Below, piece by piece: positions 10,024-22,556 of a DNA stretch of 64,000 nucleotides. The notes beneath the pieces were generated by a model. It was given only the letters and a program-made list of their open reading frames with translations, was not told the origin of the DNA and searched no databases. Source of the DNA: Microglena sp. YARC (taxonomy: Eukaryota > Chlorophyta > Chlorophyceae > Chlamydomonadales > Chlamydomonadaceae); the NCBI GenBank assembly GCA_022414725.1, contig CM039465.1, positions 43,302,560-43,366,559 on the forward strand, written 5' to 3'. The translations under genes were made by a program, and so were the position numbers. Position 1 is the stretch's first letter. Each line of letters begins with the position of its first letter.

Positions 10024-13000
10024 GTGTGCCAAGGATGTAGACAGAGCAATGCCGAATATCCCCCATGTTAGCCCCCACATGCATCGGGCCCCGTCTATGA
10101 TAGATCTTTTGCCGTCTTCATTCGCATGCCCCTTGTGATGGCTTTCATGTTCTGCGTCTCACCCCTCCTCGATTGCAGCTTTTACTGTAGCGAGTATCCC
10201 TTACAGTACATAGATGTCTCAGCGCATCCTTCTCCCTTCACCCACAGGCTTTCTTCGAGCGATATTTCGTAGAGCTGGAGCTTAGCCAGAATCAGCATAG
10301 TTCTAGTTCATTCCACTCTAACATGGCGACCTATCGCTTGAAGCTACAAGTCTCAGCTGCAACCTCGTCGCCCCAGCAGCGCTCTCCGGGCTCGTTGAAG
10401 CAGAGCCCCTCGGTGCACAGGTAATATTGTTTTTCTCTGCTTATGCTGCCGTGCTGCACACTTGCTTCGTTCGTTTTTTGTGTCTGCTGTGCGTGTTCTA
10501 GTTTGGTAGGGTCGTGTTTGGGCGAAAAACAGGTATCTGGTATCACGTCGGTAACGGCACGGGTGCGCGTATTGTCAGATATGTGCGCCATAAGCATATG
10601 CACATGATCAGCTGCAGCCAAATTTCGTGGGGAGTCCCCAATGGAATATTAGGCCACTCCCTTTTCATAGGGAGCAGCTCACCTAAAGCATGTGAACCCT
10701 GAGCTGAAGTGGCAGGGGTTAAGGCCCTTGAAATCCTAGCACTAAAGATGTGCACAGCACCAGCTATTTACGTACCGGGTTGTGTTGTATGGCTTTGAGT
10801 GTGGGTATGGAATGGGTTTTTTAAGTGAGTATGTTTTTTTAGAATCACCAACATTCCTGACCTAACAACTTTTTATTTTTTGCTAATTTAGCCTCGATTT
10901 CCGCAGTGGTTGTGTAGAGGGCATTCTGGGATTTTCGGTGGTATGCTGATCATGTCAAAATTCGAAGGCAGCAAAAAGTTAAGCAACTTTGTATCGTGGA
11001 ATTGGCTTAGGTGCAAGAAGCAACCGTACTCACCGTACGCGTACTCAACTTGTAGGGAAACGAGTATGGTACAGAGTCTAGGTGCAAACAGTCCGAATGA
11101 CACAACCGAGCTTATGTCAAAAGTTAAGAATGAACACCTCGATGTAAAGCCAGCCCGTTGAGAGAGGTTAAGTGTACTTGGCAAACCCCTCCAGTCCATC
11201 ATGCTCCATGTGCTCTGGCGTGGCTTCATTCTGACTACGTATTGCAAAATGTATCGAATTTGCGTGACTTTATTCTGACTTGTTCTACAAATTGAATTTG
11301 CGTGGCTTCATTCTGACTTGTTTACAGATTGAATTGGCGTGGCTTTATTCTGACTTGTTTTACAAATTGATTTGGTGTGGCTTCATTCTGACTTGTTTTA
11401 CAAATTGAATTGGAATGGCTTTATTCTGACTCGTTTTACTGATTGAATTGGCGTGGCTTCATTCTGACCAGTTGTAGTTTTATTGATGATGATGGGCACT
11501 CTTCCCTACCTTAAGCTGGCTTGCATGTTTGTCTGACCCCTCCCCCGTCTCTTGTACAGGGCATCCCCGGTGGCTGTCCAGGAACACTGCTTGCGTCCAC
11601 GCAACACGCTGAAGGTAGCTGCATGTGACACGCCCATCACAAAAAGGCAGAAGAAGAACGCTGACTTGGAGAAGTAAGTAGGGAACGGAAATATGATATC
11701 ATGTCATCGGATGATACCATATGGTATCATGTGATGCCGGCAGTGTGACTAGGCTAAAGTTACCATTTATATGTAATATCATATGCTGCAATCTGTATGA
11801 TATCATATGATATCAATCTCACCTTTGGTCAGCATCAACTGATATACCGGTCCTTAGAAGGAAGTGCCTTAACCATTTTTGCAGGGTGTTGGGCTTCCCA
11901 CCCATTGCTGGTTGGTCGGCCCTGGGTCAGCAACCCTAGTTATTTCCCCCTTTTTTGCGTTTTTTGTAGGTTGACTCTACCTAGGTGTTACCAAAATACG
12001 TGGTCCGACGTGCCAAGATTGTCTAAGGTGACCAAAATGAAGAATCACGTGTGTGTTCCAGCACCCCCGAAGTCCCGCCATGCACACACGAGGGCCGGCC
12101 ATTAGGGAGGCCCGGGCAGCCCACTATTTCGAGCATTGCATCAGGGCTTGAGCAAGATAGCTCTTGCAGATGGGAAGGCCTCCTAAACCCCACTCCCCCT
12201 GTTGTTAGGTCTCAGGAGTCTACACAACCCATTGGTGCGCATCGAGGAGACATTCAACCCCACCTCTACTCACTCCCACCCCACCCCTCACCCCCACCCC
12301 ACTCCTCCCCCCACCCCTCACCCCCATCCCTCATGCGTCTACACATCAGTGTATGTGCCACTCTTCCGTATAGATAGATTAATAGTACGACTTATTATGA
12401 GGCGTGAGGTTGCTTGCACTGGGGCCAACGTCTAAACTCTTTAGTATCATTCATTCATGTCTTTGTTTATTCTTCAGTTTGTTTGTCGATTTTTTGGTTT
12501 CACTTTCAAAAACATCCCTGCTCCAGTATTTGTTTTGTTGACGCGTCGCCCTTCCGTCATTGCATGTCGAAGCATGGGTTTGGCGCTGCTTCCCGAACTC
12601 CCCAGGCTCCGCGCTCCGCCTTGGGATGGTTATTTAGCAATCCTGAACTCTGGCTTGAGTAGCCCAAGTAGCTACTCATCTTGTCCTGCAGAAATCTGAA
12701 GTACAAAACTGTCCTGCTCCCCTTGCAGAGCGTAACCTTCGCCGCCACCTTGACAGGATGTTTCTTGGGACAGGGGCTGTCACCGAACACCAGCCCTAAA
12801 CAACAACCCACACCCACCAACCCTCAGCTTCTTTCCAGGTTCCCACCCAGCTCCCACCCCATCCACCCCCCCACCCCTCACCCCCCCACCCCCCCACCTC
12901 CCCTGCAGTGTGTCTCCTTCATCTTGCCAGGATGTATCTTGGGACAGCGGCTTTCACAAACACCAACTCTAAACAACAGCCCTAAACAACAACCCACACC

Positions 13001-13353
13001 CACCAACCCTCAGCTTCTTTCCAGGTGCCCCCCCAGCTCCCCACCCCTCACCCCACCCCCCACCTCCCCCTGCAGTGCGTCTCCTTCACCTTGCCAGGAT
13101 GTATCTTGGGACAGCGGCTTTCACCAAACACCAACACCAAACACCCCCCCCCCCACACACACACACACACCACACCCACACCCACACCCCACCACCCCTC
13201 ACCCCCACTCCCCACCACCTCTGCAGTGCGTCTCCTTCACCTCGCCAGGATGTATCTTGGGACCGGGGCGTCCTCCACAGCATAATCAAGACTGTAGCAG
13301 AGCATCACTTCTGTGCTGTCCAGCAGAATAACCGGAAAAAACTGACTCTGTAG
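9787..13353 (+). CDS. Gene B, four-exon gene for a 216-residue protein of unknown function
   Basis: Exons are 9787-10023, 10248-10420, 11560-11673 and 13227-13353. All introns are GT-AG and the three junction phases (0, 2, 2) close exactly, giving 651 nt, which is 216 codons plus TAG. The order is a Ser-rich N-terminus; a basic helix (LQERLRKKFKQMGKVAV); FFERYFVELELSQ; a Ser/Pro-rich basic segment (SPQQRSPGSLKQSPSVHR); a KRQKKN patch resembling a nuclear localisation signal; and the C-terminus LHSIIKTVAEHHFCAVQQ NNRKKLTL. I recognise no family. The start is the first ATG after an in-frame stop at 9745. A second in-frame ATG exists at 10323. The final exon is preceded by degenerate copies of its own 5' edge. 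A MITE begins at position +6 of intron 3. Confidence 0.65.
10248..10420 (+). CDS. Gene B exon 2
   Basis: Preceded by CCCTTCACCCACAG; begins AFFERYFVELELSQ and ends ..SPSVH plus two bases, followed by GTAATA. Confidence 0.65.
11218..11480 (+). repeat. 38-bp tandem repeat in gene B intron
   Basis: About seven diverged copies of GTGGCTTCATTCTGACTTGT plus TTTACAAATTGAATTGGC. Confidence 0.8.
11560..11673 (+). CDS. Gene B exon 3
   Basis: Preceded by a strong pyrimidine tract and TTGTACAG. Encodes ASPVAVQEHCLRPRNTLKV through KRQKKNADLE, followed by a consensus GTAAGTA donor. Confidence 0.7.
11679..11856 (+). mobile_element. MITE copy 1 (TAGGGAACGG family)
   Basis: 178 bp. Ends TAGGGAACGG... and ...CCGGTCCTTA form imperfect terminal inverted repeats with TA at the borders. 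The interior is rich in ATGATATCAT and CATATG palindromes. Copies 2 and 3 lie at 18150 and 22552. It starts six bases into the intron, immediately after the GTAAG of the gene B exon 3 donor. Confidence 0.75.
12735..13226 (+). repeat. Upstream copies of the gene B terminal exon edge
   Basis: Partial copies of the acceptor plus about 50 bp of exon start near 12729, 12910 and 13075. Each has TGCAG followed by (T)GYGTCTCCTTCA..GCCAGGATG. The copies then run into AAACACCAAC or C-rich spacers. The outermost copy is the most diverged. Confidence 0.75.
13227..13353 (+). CDS. Gene B terminal exon
   Basis: Preceded by CCACCTCTGCAG. Encodes ASPSPRQDVSWDRGVLHS through to ..RKKLTL and TAG. The upstream partial copies diverge after about 50 bp, so only this one gives the full C-terminus. 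Confidence 0.65.
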
Positions 13354-13650
13354 TATGCTTGCGACTTGGGGGCCCACTGCTCTCGGACCACTGTAGTACG
13401 CTTGCGACTTGGGAGCCCACTGCTTTCAGACCAATGTAGTACCCTTGCGACTTGGGGGCCCACTGCTCTCAGACCACTGTTGTACGCTTGCGTCTTGGGG
13501 GCCCACTGCTCTCAAACCACTGTAGTACGCTTGCGACTTGGGGGCCCACTGCTCTCAGACCACTGTAGTACGCTTGCGACTTGGGGGCCCACTGCTCTCA
13601 GACCACTGTAGTACGCTTGCGACTTAGGAGCCCACTGCTCTCAGACCATG
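13351..13650 (+). repeat. 43-bp tandem repeat, seven copies
   Basis: Units start at 13351, 13394, 13437, 13480, 13523, 13566 and 13609. The core is GCTTGCGACTTGGGGGCCCA. The first unit begins with the TAG stop codon of gene B. Confidence 0.9.
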
Positions 13651-13842
13651 ATAGGGTTGCCTGCAAACATGTGCACATTTAGCTTTCACACCGCTTTTTA
13701 GATGTAGCATAGGTGGCATTTTTGTTTAGTTTTTATTACAGGCTCTGAAAAATCTTGTGCGCTGACCGAAACAATCCAATGGATACTGAAGCATACGAAT
13801 AATATACTATTCGCTCATAGCTTTTCTTTTCAGCTACAAGCA

Positions 13843-14095
13843 GCAGCTTCTAGGCAGCTTTCCTGACAGGCTTTTGGGGCTTGGCCCAGTGGCTGGCTCA
13901 GGTAGCCGCCTAGAAGCTGATGTTCGTAGCTGAAAATTAAAGCTGGCTCAGGTAGCCGCGTAGAAGCTGATGCTCGTAGCTGAAAATTCAAGCTGCCTCG
14001 GGTAGCTGCCTAGAAGCTGATGCCCACAGCTGAAAATTCAAGCTGGCTCAAGTAGCCGCCTAGTAGCTGATGCTCGTAGCTGAAAATTAAAGCTG
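13843..14095 (+). repeat. 50-bp tandem repeat, four copies
   Basis: Period 50 bp, with CTGGCTCAGGTAGCCGCCTA at 13893, 13943, 13993 and 14043. Related AGCTGACTCAGGG/GCTGCCTAGAAG words recur at 22070-22150. Confidence 0.8.
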
Positions 14096-14139
14096 TGCTG
14101 TTGCTGCTAACTGCAGCTGAGGTGGCTTGTTTTGTTGAA

Positions 14140-14228
14140 TTCTAGCATGTTCCATAACTTAGCGCTAGCATATTGAATAACTTGACGCTACCATGTCATA
14201 TAACTTGACGCTACCATGTTATATAACT
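14140..14228 (+). repeat. Tandem repeat of about 28 bp, three copies
   Basis: ATAACTTGACGCTACCATGT-type units. Confidence 0.65.
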
Positions 14229-14229
14229 G

Positions 14230-16220
14230 TTGAACTGATTGACCTGAGTGCATTGTTTGGTTGGTGCCGTGTCCTATTTGCTGAAGGAGTAATAGTAGGA
14301 AATCCCGTTGACTTTCTGTCTTTTGTTGCTGATGATGAAGAAGATCTACATCTCTGTTCTGATAACAAGGCAAGCCGCCACAGATCATGGTCTGGCAACA
14401 TTCATACCCATCTCTGTGTAGATCGTTTGTACTTAGGCACATAAGCCTAATCTGACTGTTCTATGCTAGTTCCAGTTTGGTAGAGCTTTGTAGCACGTCC
14501 CGTGTCTTAACCCATCCATGTACAGTGCGTTGAAGAAGGCTTTTCTCAAAGTATGAAGAGTGACATATCTAGCATGCTAAGTTGCCACTGTGAGAAAAAA
14601 TTGAGCATGTATGACTGTGCGCGAGTTGAGTTTCATTCTCATAATATTCTTGAAGATATGGATATAGGGTGATTTTCTTTGTGTTTTGCCCTTCCTGACT
14701 CTTTTCTGAGATACCCCTATTTTCCCTGTACCACTAGATGTTTCTTGTCGTGGTATCTCTTCATTGAGAGGATATGCATCATGATATCATGATTGGGCAA
14801 GTCCCTTCAGCCTATTTCGTCTACCCCTGGACTGTAACAACTGACATGCATGCACAGTACCTGATCATACAGTGTTTTGCATGGGCCTGTTGTTCAGCTT
14901 GGACCTGCTTGCATAGCTTCAGCCAACAATTTGGCTGCTCGCCGTCAACCAAACGAACGTACACCATCCCTTCTGACCACGACAGACAAGCTCCCTGCCG
15001 TGGTCTTTTTTACGAATACAGATCAAGGTTACAAAAGAAGCAGTGTGTCAACTCAGTGCACGAGACAAAACTGGAATGACTTGCGGATATAGGAAAGATA
15101 TTATATCCTTATGTAGCGGAGTCTTTTTATAGTTTTGTCGTCTTGGCTCTTGAGGTTTTCTTGATTTTTTAGTCCTCGCTATTATAAGTCTCAGAAAACG
15201 CTGCTTCTCAGCCTATTGGCCAACTTTTTAATGCGAATCAGCAGCAAGATATATTATACCCTTGGTGTACGCTTCGGTCTGCACCTCTGCGGTTGTCGTT
15301 CTGTGGCTATTTCTGAAGTCTATCAATACCACAATTTTTAATTTCGGATTGTGAAGCCTCAAGCTGCGGGAGAACAACCTTAGCAAACCAGACATACCGT
15401 ACTGAACCCTTATTACAATCAGGTGGTAAATTAAGTTTAGAAAAACTTGGAAGTTGGATCGGGTACCATAAATGATACATGGCATAAACATAGCCTTGTA
15501 CGCCGCTTTCTGTCTTCTGCGTGAGACACAACCGACCCTCAACCGACCCGTAGTAACCCGTCTGCGATGCAAACAACCCACCGAAGCTGCATCTGCGACG
15601 CAAGACCCGGCCTTCTGTTCTCTTCGCTAAAAGCACACAGTGAGTCTGAATAAGGGCTCCTTGAAAGAATATGCGAAACACACACAGTCAGCAAGTCACC
15701 TTAAGTTATGAAATGTGTGAGCTTCCGGTACTTATTTAGGAGCCCATATTGACTGGTTGAGGCAGGTTGCCAAGTGCTAAGCAGGGTTGTTCAAAGCCCT
15801 CTGAAAGTGTGCATGTCCACTGTTGAACTACCCTGAATCCCTGATGCTACCCCCCCCCCCCCCCCCCCTGTGTACTCATGTGGGCAAAAAAATAGTCTGT
15901 AGATGACATTGGCTTGAACCCAATGCATAAATGATACAAATAACTACCGGTAGCCAACGCCCCAAGTTAATCACCAGCAAGCGCCTTCAGAAGTGCGGAC
16001 AGTATCTAACTAGAGGTTAGTTTGGCAACGGACGCAGACTCGCATGCTGAATCAGGGAACCCTGCCGGTGGAACCCTGCGAGCAACCACGCCGAACCACG
16101 CCACGCCAGCCAGATTGTGTTGGCCGCAGCTGTTTCCCCTGGCTGTTCTTTCTTTGCGTCTGTCTCATATTTCGAAAATAGCTTTGAACTCTTCCCAAAG
16201 ACCTCGCGGGAATTCTCTAA
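14230..16220. other. Intergenic DNA, no supported gene
   Basis: No exon with convincing splice sites or composition. A poly-C run lies at about 15850-15868. The 5' exon of the Aurora gene could be in the right-hand part, but I cannot place it. Confidence 0.4.
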
Positions 16221-16295
16221 GAGACGACGCGAAATCCCTTCGCCGAGAGTACTCTTCATAATCAGAGACGACGAGCTAGGTCAACGCAGTCTGCT

Positions 16296-16637
16296 TTGCG
16301 TATACATTCTTTCCGTCTTCCCCCCGCTCTGCCTGTCCACGAGAGCGCAATCCTAGTTTCTCACAGACCAGCAACCCTGGCGACTCTAACGCAAACACCC
16401 CTTGCCGAGGTCGGCAATGTTCCGACAGCAGGCTTGGGCAAAGGTGGAGCAGCAGCGCATCTAAAGCGCCCAGATGAACAGGTGCAGCCCAGTCTTGCTG
16501 CCGGGACCGCTGGAGCAGATAACAATCAGCGTTGGCAGCTGTCAGATTTCGAGATAGGGAAGCCTTTGGGCAAGGGCAAGTTTGGCAATGTTTATCTGGC
16601 CAGGGAGAAGAAGAGTCAATACATCGTAGCACTGAAG
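16296..16637 (+). CDS. AUR: Aurora exon 1 (5' end uncertain)
   Basis: Low-complexity N-terminal tail, then [19 protein letters not shown] and VALK, with donor GTAGGT at 16638. An acceptor could be at 16355 (CCTAG) or 16370 (CACAG); the true 5' border is not known. Confidence 0.75.
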
Positions 16638-19600
16638 GTAGGTCGAAGTATGGGTGTTGAGTTCGTGGGGTTTAGATGATGGAGGCAAGAAATGAGACAG
16701 CTTAGTTCGTTTACTGCATGGATAGGATGATTCGTTTTCCCCCCTGTACGATGTGCCATGGGAATCAGATTCGAGAGTCAACAAGGGCTCTGAGGTACAA
16801 ACTGGGACAACAGCTGCACTTGCAGTCTTGCTGACTCTTCACTGCACTGTGTTGTCTGTGATATCCAAGCACGATTGCTCTGTAGGCAAGAGCGGCATCA
16901 CTTATTCACACAAACTGTTCGCTCAGCACTTGTGCCTATGTCCGGCTCAACTAGTGGTTCAAATGCAGGGGTCGAGGGGCATTTGACATAAATCTGAAGT
17001 CAGAGTGATCGCCAAAAACAGGCTTTCTTTGTATGCTGACCGGCCGGTCTGTTTGCTGATCTGCTCTCTCCTCTGTCCCACATCAGGCGTTTGCGCAAAC
17101 AAATATGTTGAGTGGAATTAAGTTCAGACTGTAAACTTGAACTTGAACTTGAACTTGGTCACACAGCTTCAGCCAGCAATTTGGCTTCTTGCCATCTTCG
17201 GCAGTAAAAACACTTACCAGGAAAATGAAAGAGTTTATACACACACGCCTGCAGACGTCATCCTTCACCATGGCTTGTACAATGAACGTAGAAGCTGTCT
17301 TTTCTTTCAGTTCTGATTCTTCATTGACTTTTTTTCAGGTGCTCTTCAAGCAGCAGCTGCAGCAGTCAAACGTGGAGCACCAGCTGAGGCGTGAAATTGA
17401 GATCCAAGCACACCTCAGGCATCCAAATATTCTGAGGCTGTATGGTTACTTCTATGATGCGGTAATTTGAATTTGAATTTGAATATTAGGCTGTATGGGT
17501 ACTTCAATGATGCGGTAATTTGAGTTCGAATTTGAGGCTGTATAGGTGCTTCTATCATGCTGTAATTTGAATTTAAATTTGGGGCTGTAAGGGTACTTCA
17601 ATGATGCAGTAATTTGAATTTGAATTTGAGGCCGTATACGTAATTATATGATGCTGTAATTTGAATTTGAAGTTGAGGCTGTATACGTAATTATATGATG
17701 CAGTAAAATATTCCACCAACAGGCTAAGTGATGCCGATTGGGGTACACTTTAATTATGATTAAAGTTTGAATAACTGACATTGGGTGCCGAAACGCTAGC
17801 AGCAAAAATACGGATATGTGCGATTGCGAGGATACATTGACAAGATTACATGTGTACATCGACAGGATTGCATGTGTATATTGACACGGCCCTTTCGTGT
17901 CATTGTTGCTGATTGATACAAGTTGATAAATGTAATGATTACGCCGGGTGGGGCGTGGAATTAAGGGAGCCCCGCCTTTCGGCGGTAGGGAACGGGCTGC
18001 TTCTTTACCTGGACAAAGCTACCATGGCGGATGACAGCGACCGCGAAGTCTCAAGCGCACCTGTAGGGATTCTAACCTGGCACCTTCTTCGTTCATGGAG
18101 CTCGGCCATTGAACCATTCGTCGAAACAGGGATACAAGTTGCTAATGCTTAGGGAACTGCGATATGATATCATATGATATCATGTCATCATCTGATATCA
18201 TCTGATGCCGGCAGTCCGACTAGGCCAAAGTTGCCATTTAAATACAATATCATATGATGCAATTTGTATGATATCATATGATATCATACTCACCGTTGGC
18301 CAACATCATATGATATGCCGATCCCTACTAATGTTACCGGTAGTCTTGAATTCTAAGCTTTGGTGTGTAGTTGGGATGCAGCCAGTTTGCTTACCATCAG
18401 GGTTTTCGGCGAAGCCCCCCCCCCCCCCCCCCCCCCATCTGGGGGACGAGAGCCCCTACGGTCACCCGGTTGTCTGCTTGTCCAACCAACCACAAGAAAC
18501 AAGAAACCCTGTCCCTAACTGTCTCCTAAACCCTGGCTTCGGTCCGGTGCACTCGATTCCGGTGCCACCTGTCGCTCCGATAGCCAACACTCTCTGCCAC
18601 TTTTCCGCGTCGCTTGCGACGCGTCTTCGGCTTGTTTCGAAGGAACAAAAACAGAGTCTTTTGGTTGCAACATGGTGTTCCTTGTAGCTTTTGGGTTGCT
18701 ACTACCAACTCGGGGGGACCCAAAGGCAAACCCAAAAGACTCTGGTTCCATAGCACCCCAAGACAATTCCAACTTGCCGGGACCCAAAGACAAACCTAAA
18801 AGACTCTGATTCCATAGCTCCCCCAAGACACTACCAACTTGGGGGGGGCCCAAAGGCAAACCCAAAAGACTCTGGTTCCGTAGCACCCCCAAAACATTGA
18901 AGTACACACCTCTGCTCTGTGCTACGTATAGCACCACCAAGAAAGCCATATACCTTCAAGTGTGGGTAAGAGGTGCTCGTTTTACTCATGCTTGCGGCAA
19001 CAAAGCAGTTGCAACGTTTGCAGCGGCAACAAAATTCCACTTCCAATATTATTTTTAAACGCTATACAAAATTTGATTTTCTGCTTACCATCCACCTTAA
19101 CATTTTTATATAGATAATTTTGCCACGATCGGGTAAAAACTAGCGATCGCTATATGTAGCGGAAAAAAACCCTGCTCTGCTCTGTGCTACGTATATCACC
19201 TTCAAGAAAGCTGTGCTTACCATCAAGTGTGGGCAAGAGGTGCTCGTTTTACTCATGCTTGCGGCAACGGAGCAGTTGCAACAAAATTCCACTTACGATA
19301 TTCTCTTTAAACGCTATACAAGATTTGATGTTCTGCTTACCATCCACTTTTACATTTGAATATCGATAATTCTGCCACAATGGGGTAAAAACTAGCGATC
19401 ACTATATGTAGCGGAAAAATAACCTGCTCTGTTCTGTGCTATAGCACCTTCAAGAAAGCTGTGCTTACCATCAAGTGAAGGCAAGAGGTGCTCGTTTTAC
19501 TCATGCTTGCGGCAACAGAGCGGTTGCAACGTTTGCAGCGGCAACAAAAGTCCACTTACGATATTATTTTTAAACGCTATTCAAGATTTGATGTTCTGCT

Positions 19601-22499
19601 CACCATCTGTGCTACGTATGTAACCTCTGTGCTACGTATATCACCTTCAAGAAATCCGCGCTTACCATCTACCCTGATTGATCCCATGCAGGACAAGGTG
19701 TACCTTATCCTGGAGTACGCAGCCCGTGGGGAGTTGTACAAGGAACTGCAGAAGCTCGAGCGATTCGATGAGAAGAAGACTGCAACGTGAGTGTCTGGTT
19801 GATCAATGTGCCTTGTAAGGAGTTGTGTATTGCCTGTTGTACATGTTGTTGATCAATGCCTCTTGCACTGAGTTATGTACTGCCCGTTTCACATGCAGGA
19901 TATGGAGGGTGTGTTTACTTCCATAATTTAACCTAGATGGAGCTGAACCTTGTCGTGTATGGCTAAGTCAATTTGAACATTTCAAGGTAGACAATTATGT
20001 ACACATGATGTGGGAGCTAGGGCGTTGCCACTATTCAAGTAGTTACCCGTACAGAGGTCAGGGATGTTTTGTTCAAATCTGAAAGTGGGGTTTTCTAGCT
20101 TTATGGTGCTGGGCCTCCTGTAGGTACAGCGTTTATAGCTTTTTATAGCTTTTATGTACAGCGGCAATTTGGGCCAAAACGGGGTGAAAAGTAGTGATCG
20201 CCATATGTAGCGGGAAAAAATCCCGAACATAGGTGTATTTGCCATGGGATTCAACTTTCCTACTTGTTAGCGGAGCCCCCTCTTCATGGGGGCGGGAACC
20301 CCCAGGGTTACCCGGTTGTCCGTTTGAACGTCCGACCATCTGACCGCCCCTCTGTGACAAAGCCTGATACGTCAGCCAACGGTCTCATAACTAACTCACT
20401 TCCGTTGCCACCTATCGCTCAGTTGCGAACTCTCTCCGCCAATTTTTAGCGACGCTGCATATAACTTGTTCACATGATGTTGTCGATATATAATACCATA
20501 CATTGTACAATATATCAAATGACATCGTCCATATATCATTCGATACATTGTACAATATATTGTACGATACATCAAATGATATCGTCGATATATCATATGA
20601 TGTATCTATAAGCTATCATACCTGACAACCCTAGTCTCTAGTCACGCACCAGGCTTTGAATGCGGCGCGTCATGTTCCTTATGGGTACATCTCTCACTTG
20701 TGTATTGCCTGGTGTACATCGTGTTCTTTACAGGTACATGTCCCAGTTTGCGCGTGCTTTGTTGTACTGCCACTCCAAGCACGTTATCCACCGTGACATC
20801 AAGCCTGAGAACCTCCTTGTTGGTATAAATGGGGAGGTCCCCAATATTATCGGGCGATATATCATACGATACATTGCACTATATATCAAACGATACCGTC
20901 GATATAACATACAATACATTGTTCTGTATATCAAATGATACTGTCGATGTAACATACGATACATTGTTAGATTTTTCAAATGATATTGTTGATATATCAT
21001 ACAAAGTGTCTGTACACTATCGTACTTGATAAGCCTAGTTCCTTGTCACGCACCAGGCTTTGAATGCGACGCGTTCTGTTCCTTGCATGTACATCTTACG
21101 TACATCTTACATCTTACGTCGTGTTCCTTGCAGGTACATCTCTCAGTTGGCGCGTGCTTTGATGTACTGCCACTCCAAGCATGTTATCCACCGTGACATC
21201 AAGCCTGAGAACCTCCTTGTTGGTCTAAATGGGGAGGTGAAGATTGCCGACTTTGGCTGGTCTGTGCATGCCCCAAACAGCAGGTACGCAGGGGTGGTGG
21301 TGGTGTGTAGGTGGTTTGTGTGTGGTGTGTGGTGGGTGCATGCGCCAAACAGAAGGTACGCACGAGTGGTGTGTAGGTGTAGGTGTGTGTGTGGTGTGTG
21401 GTGTGTGTGGGTGGTCTGTGCATGCGCCAACCAGCAAGTTGGTGGTTCTCTAGATCTGGGGCTGCACAAATCTATCTATATAAATATATATAGGGTTGGG
21501 CCGGCGTATGAACGTATAATCATACGTATATTCATACGTATGATTTTTCCTCGAAACGTATAATCATACGTATGTACAAACTTATGAGTAGTGTACGTCG
21601 AAAAGTACAGCTCGCTTCCCGGCATTTAACTTTCTCGTTTTTCATTCAATATTTGATTTAGATAGCTCATTGGAAAGCTACTAACCTCCTCTATCACATT
21701 ATGCAATAAAATCAACCTTTCAATTGTACAATTTCGTTTAAATTCGGACCAAAGTTTCATTTAGATAGCCAGATATCAGGCACATATATCAGAGTGTCAC
21801 CTAGCCTTTCATTCCATTGAGCTCCCATGAGAGCGCGTTGGATTGATGGTGCAGGCCTAGTGCAATGTGAACATGGACACTGTTGCAATATAGTTATACA
21901 GTTATATTATTATACATGTATACAGTTATATACACAAAGCTGAGGGCCAACCTCTCCTTTGAAAGGGGGGGAAATATGATCTACATAGCTGCCAATGCTG
22001 ACCTTGCCGACAAGGTCTATGTTGATGAGGAGGTAGCCTTGGATGCCATGGGCCTTGAGGACTGAACCAGTAGCTGACTTAGGGAGCTGTCTAGAAGCTG
22101 CGACATTCTCACATACCTCTGACACCTGTAGCTGACTCAGGGTGCTGCCTAGAAAGATGACTTGATCCTAGTGCAACGTGAACATGGTTACATAGACAGT
22201 ATGTCAATTATTATTGGCAGTGAATGGCTCCCTTAGATAGGCACCGCGCTTCTCGATCGACACACTTCTGGTCGTGATTTATGTTTTGAGATTTGGACAA
22301 TCTAAACTTGTCCGATTATTGTTTTGAGAGTTGATATGTGATGCCAATGAAATTAGCTACGCGGCAATATCTTTAAACCCATGTAAAAGTATTTTCTCGA
22401 GGAGTGTATAATTTCCCTCATACGTTTTCATACGTTTATACGCAAACGTGTATACGTTTATACGGCATATAAAAATCAAAAATATACGTTTGCTTCCCA

Positions 22500-22556
<57 letters not shown>

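Noticed and set aside
9610..10080. 156-codon minus-strand frame opposite gene B exon 1
   Set aside because: It overlaps a plus-strand exon that closes phase with three others; composition is worse on the minus strand.
3693..13353. Genes A and B as one gene, splicing CCAG/GTACTT at 4109 to 10351
   Set aside because: Phases would fit, but gene B has its own in-phase upstream exons (9787 and 10248) that make the junction at 10351 unnecessary; not fully excluded.
15195..15300. U2 snRNA-like 5' end (GCTTCTCAGCCTATTGGCCAA)
   Set aside because: The branch-point pairing region of U2 (GTAGTATCTGTTCTT) and later stems are absent; about 20 similar bases are not enough.
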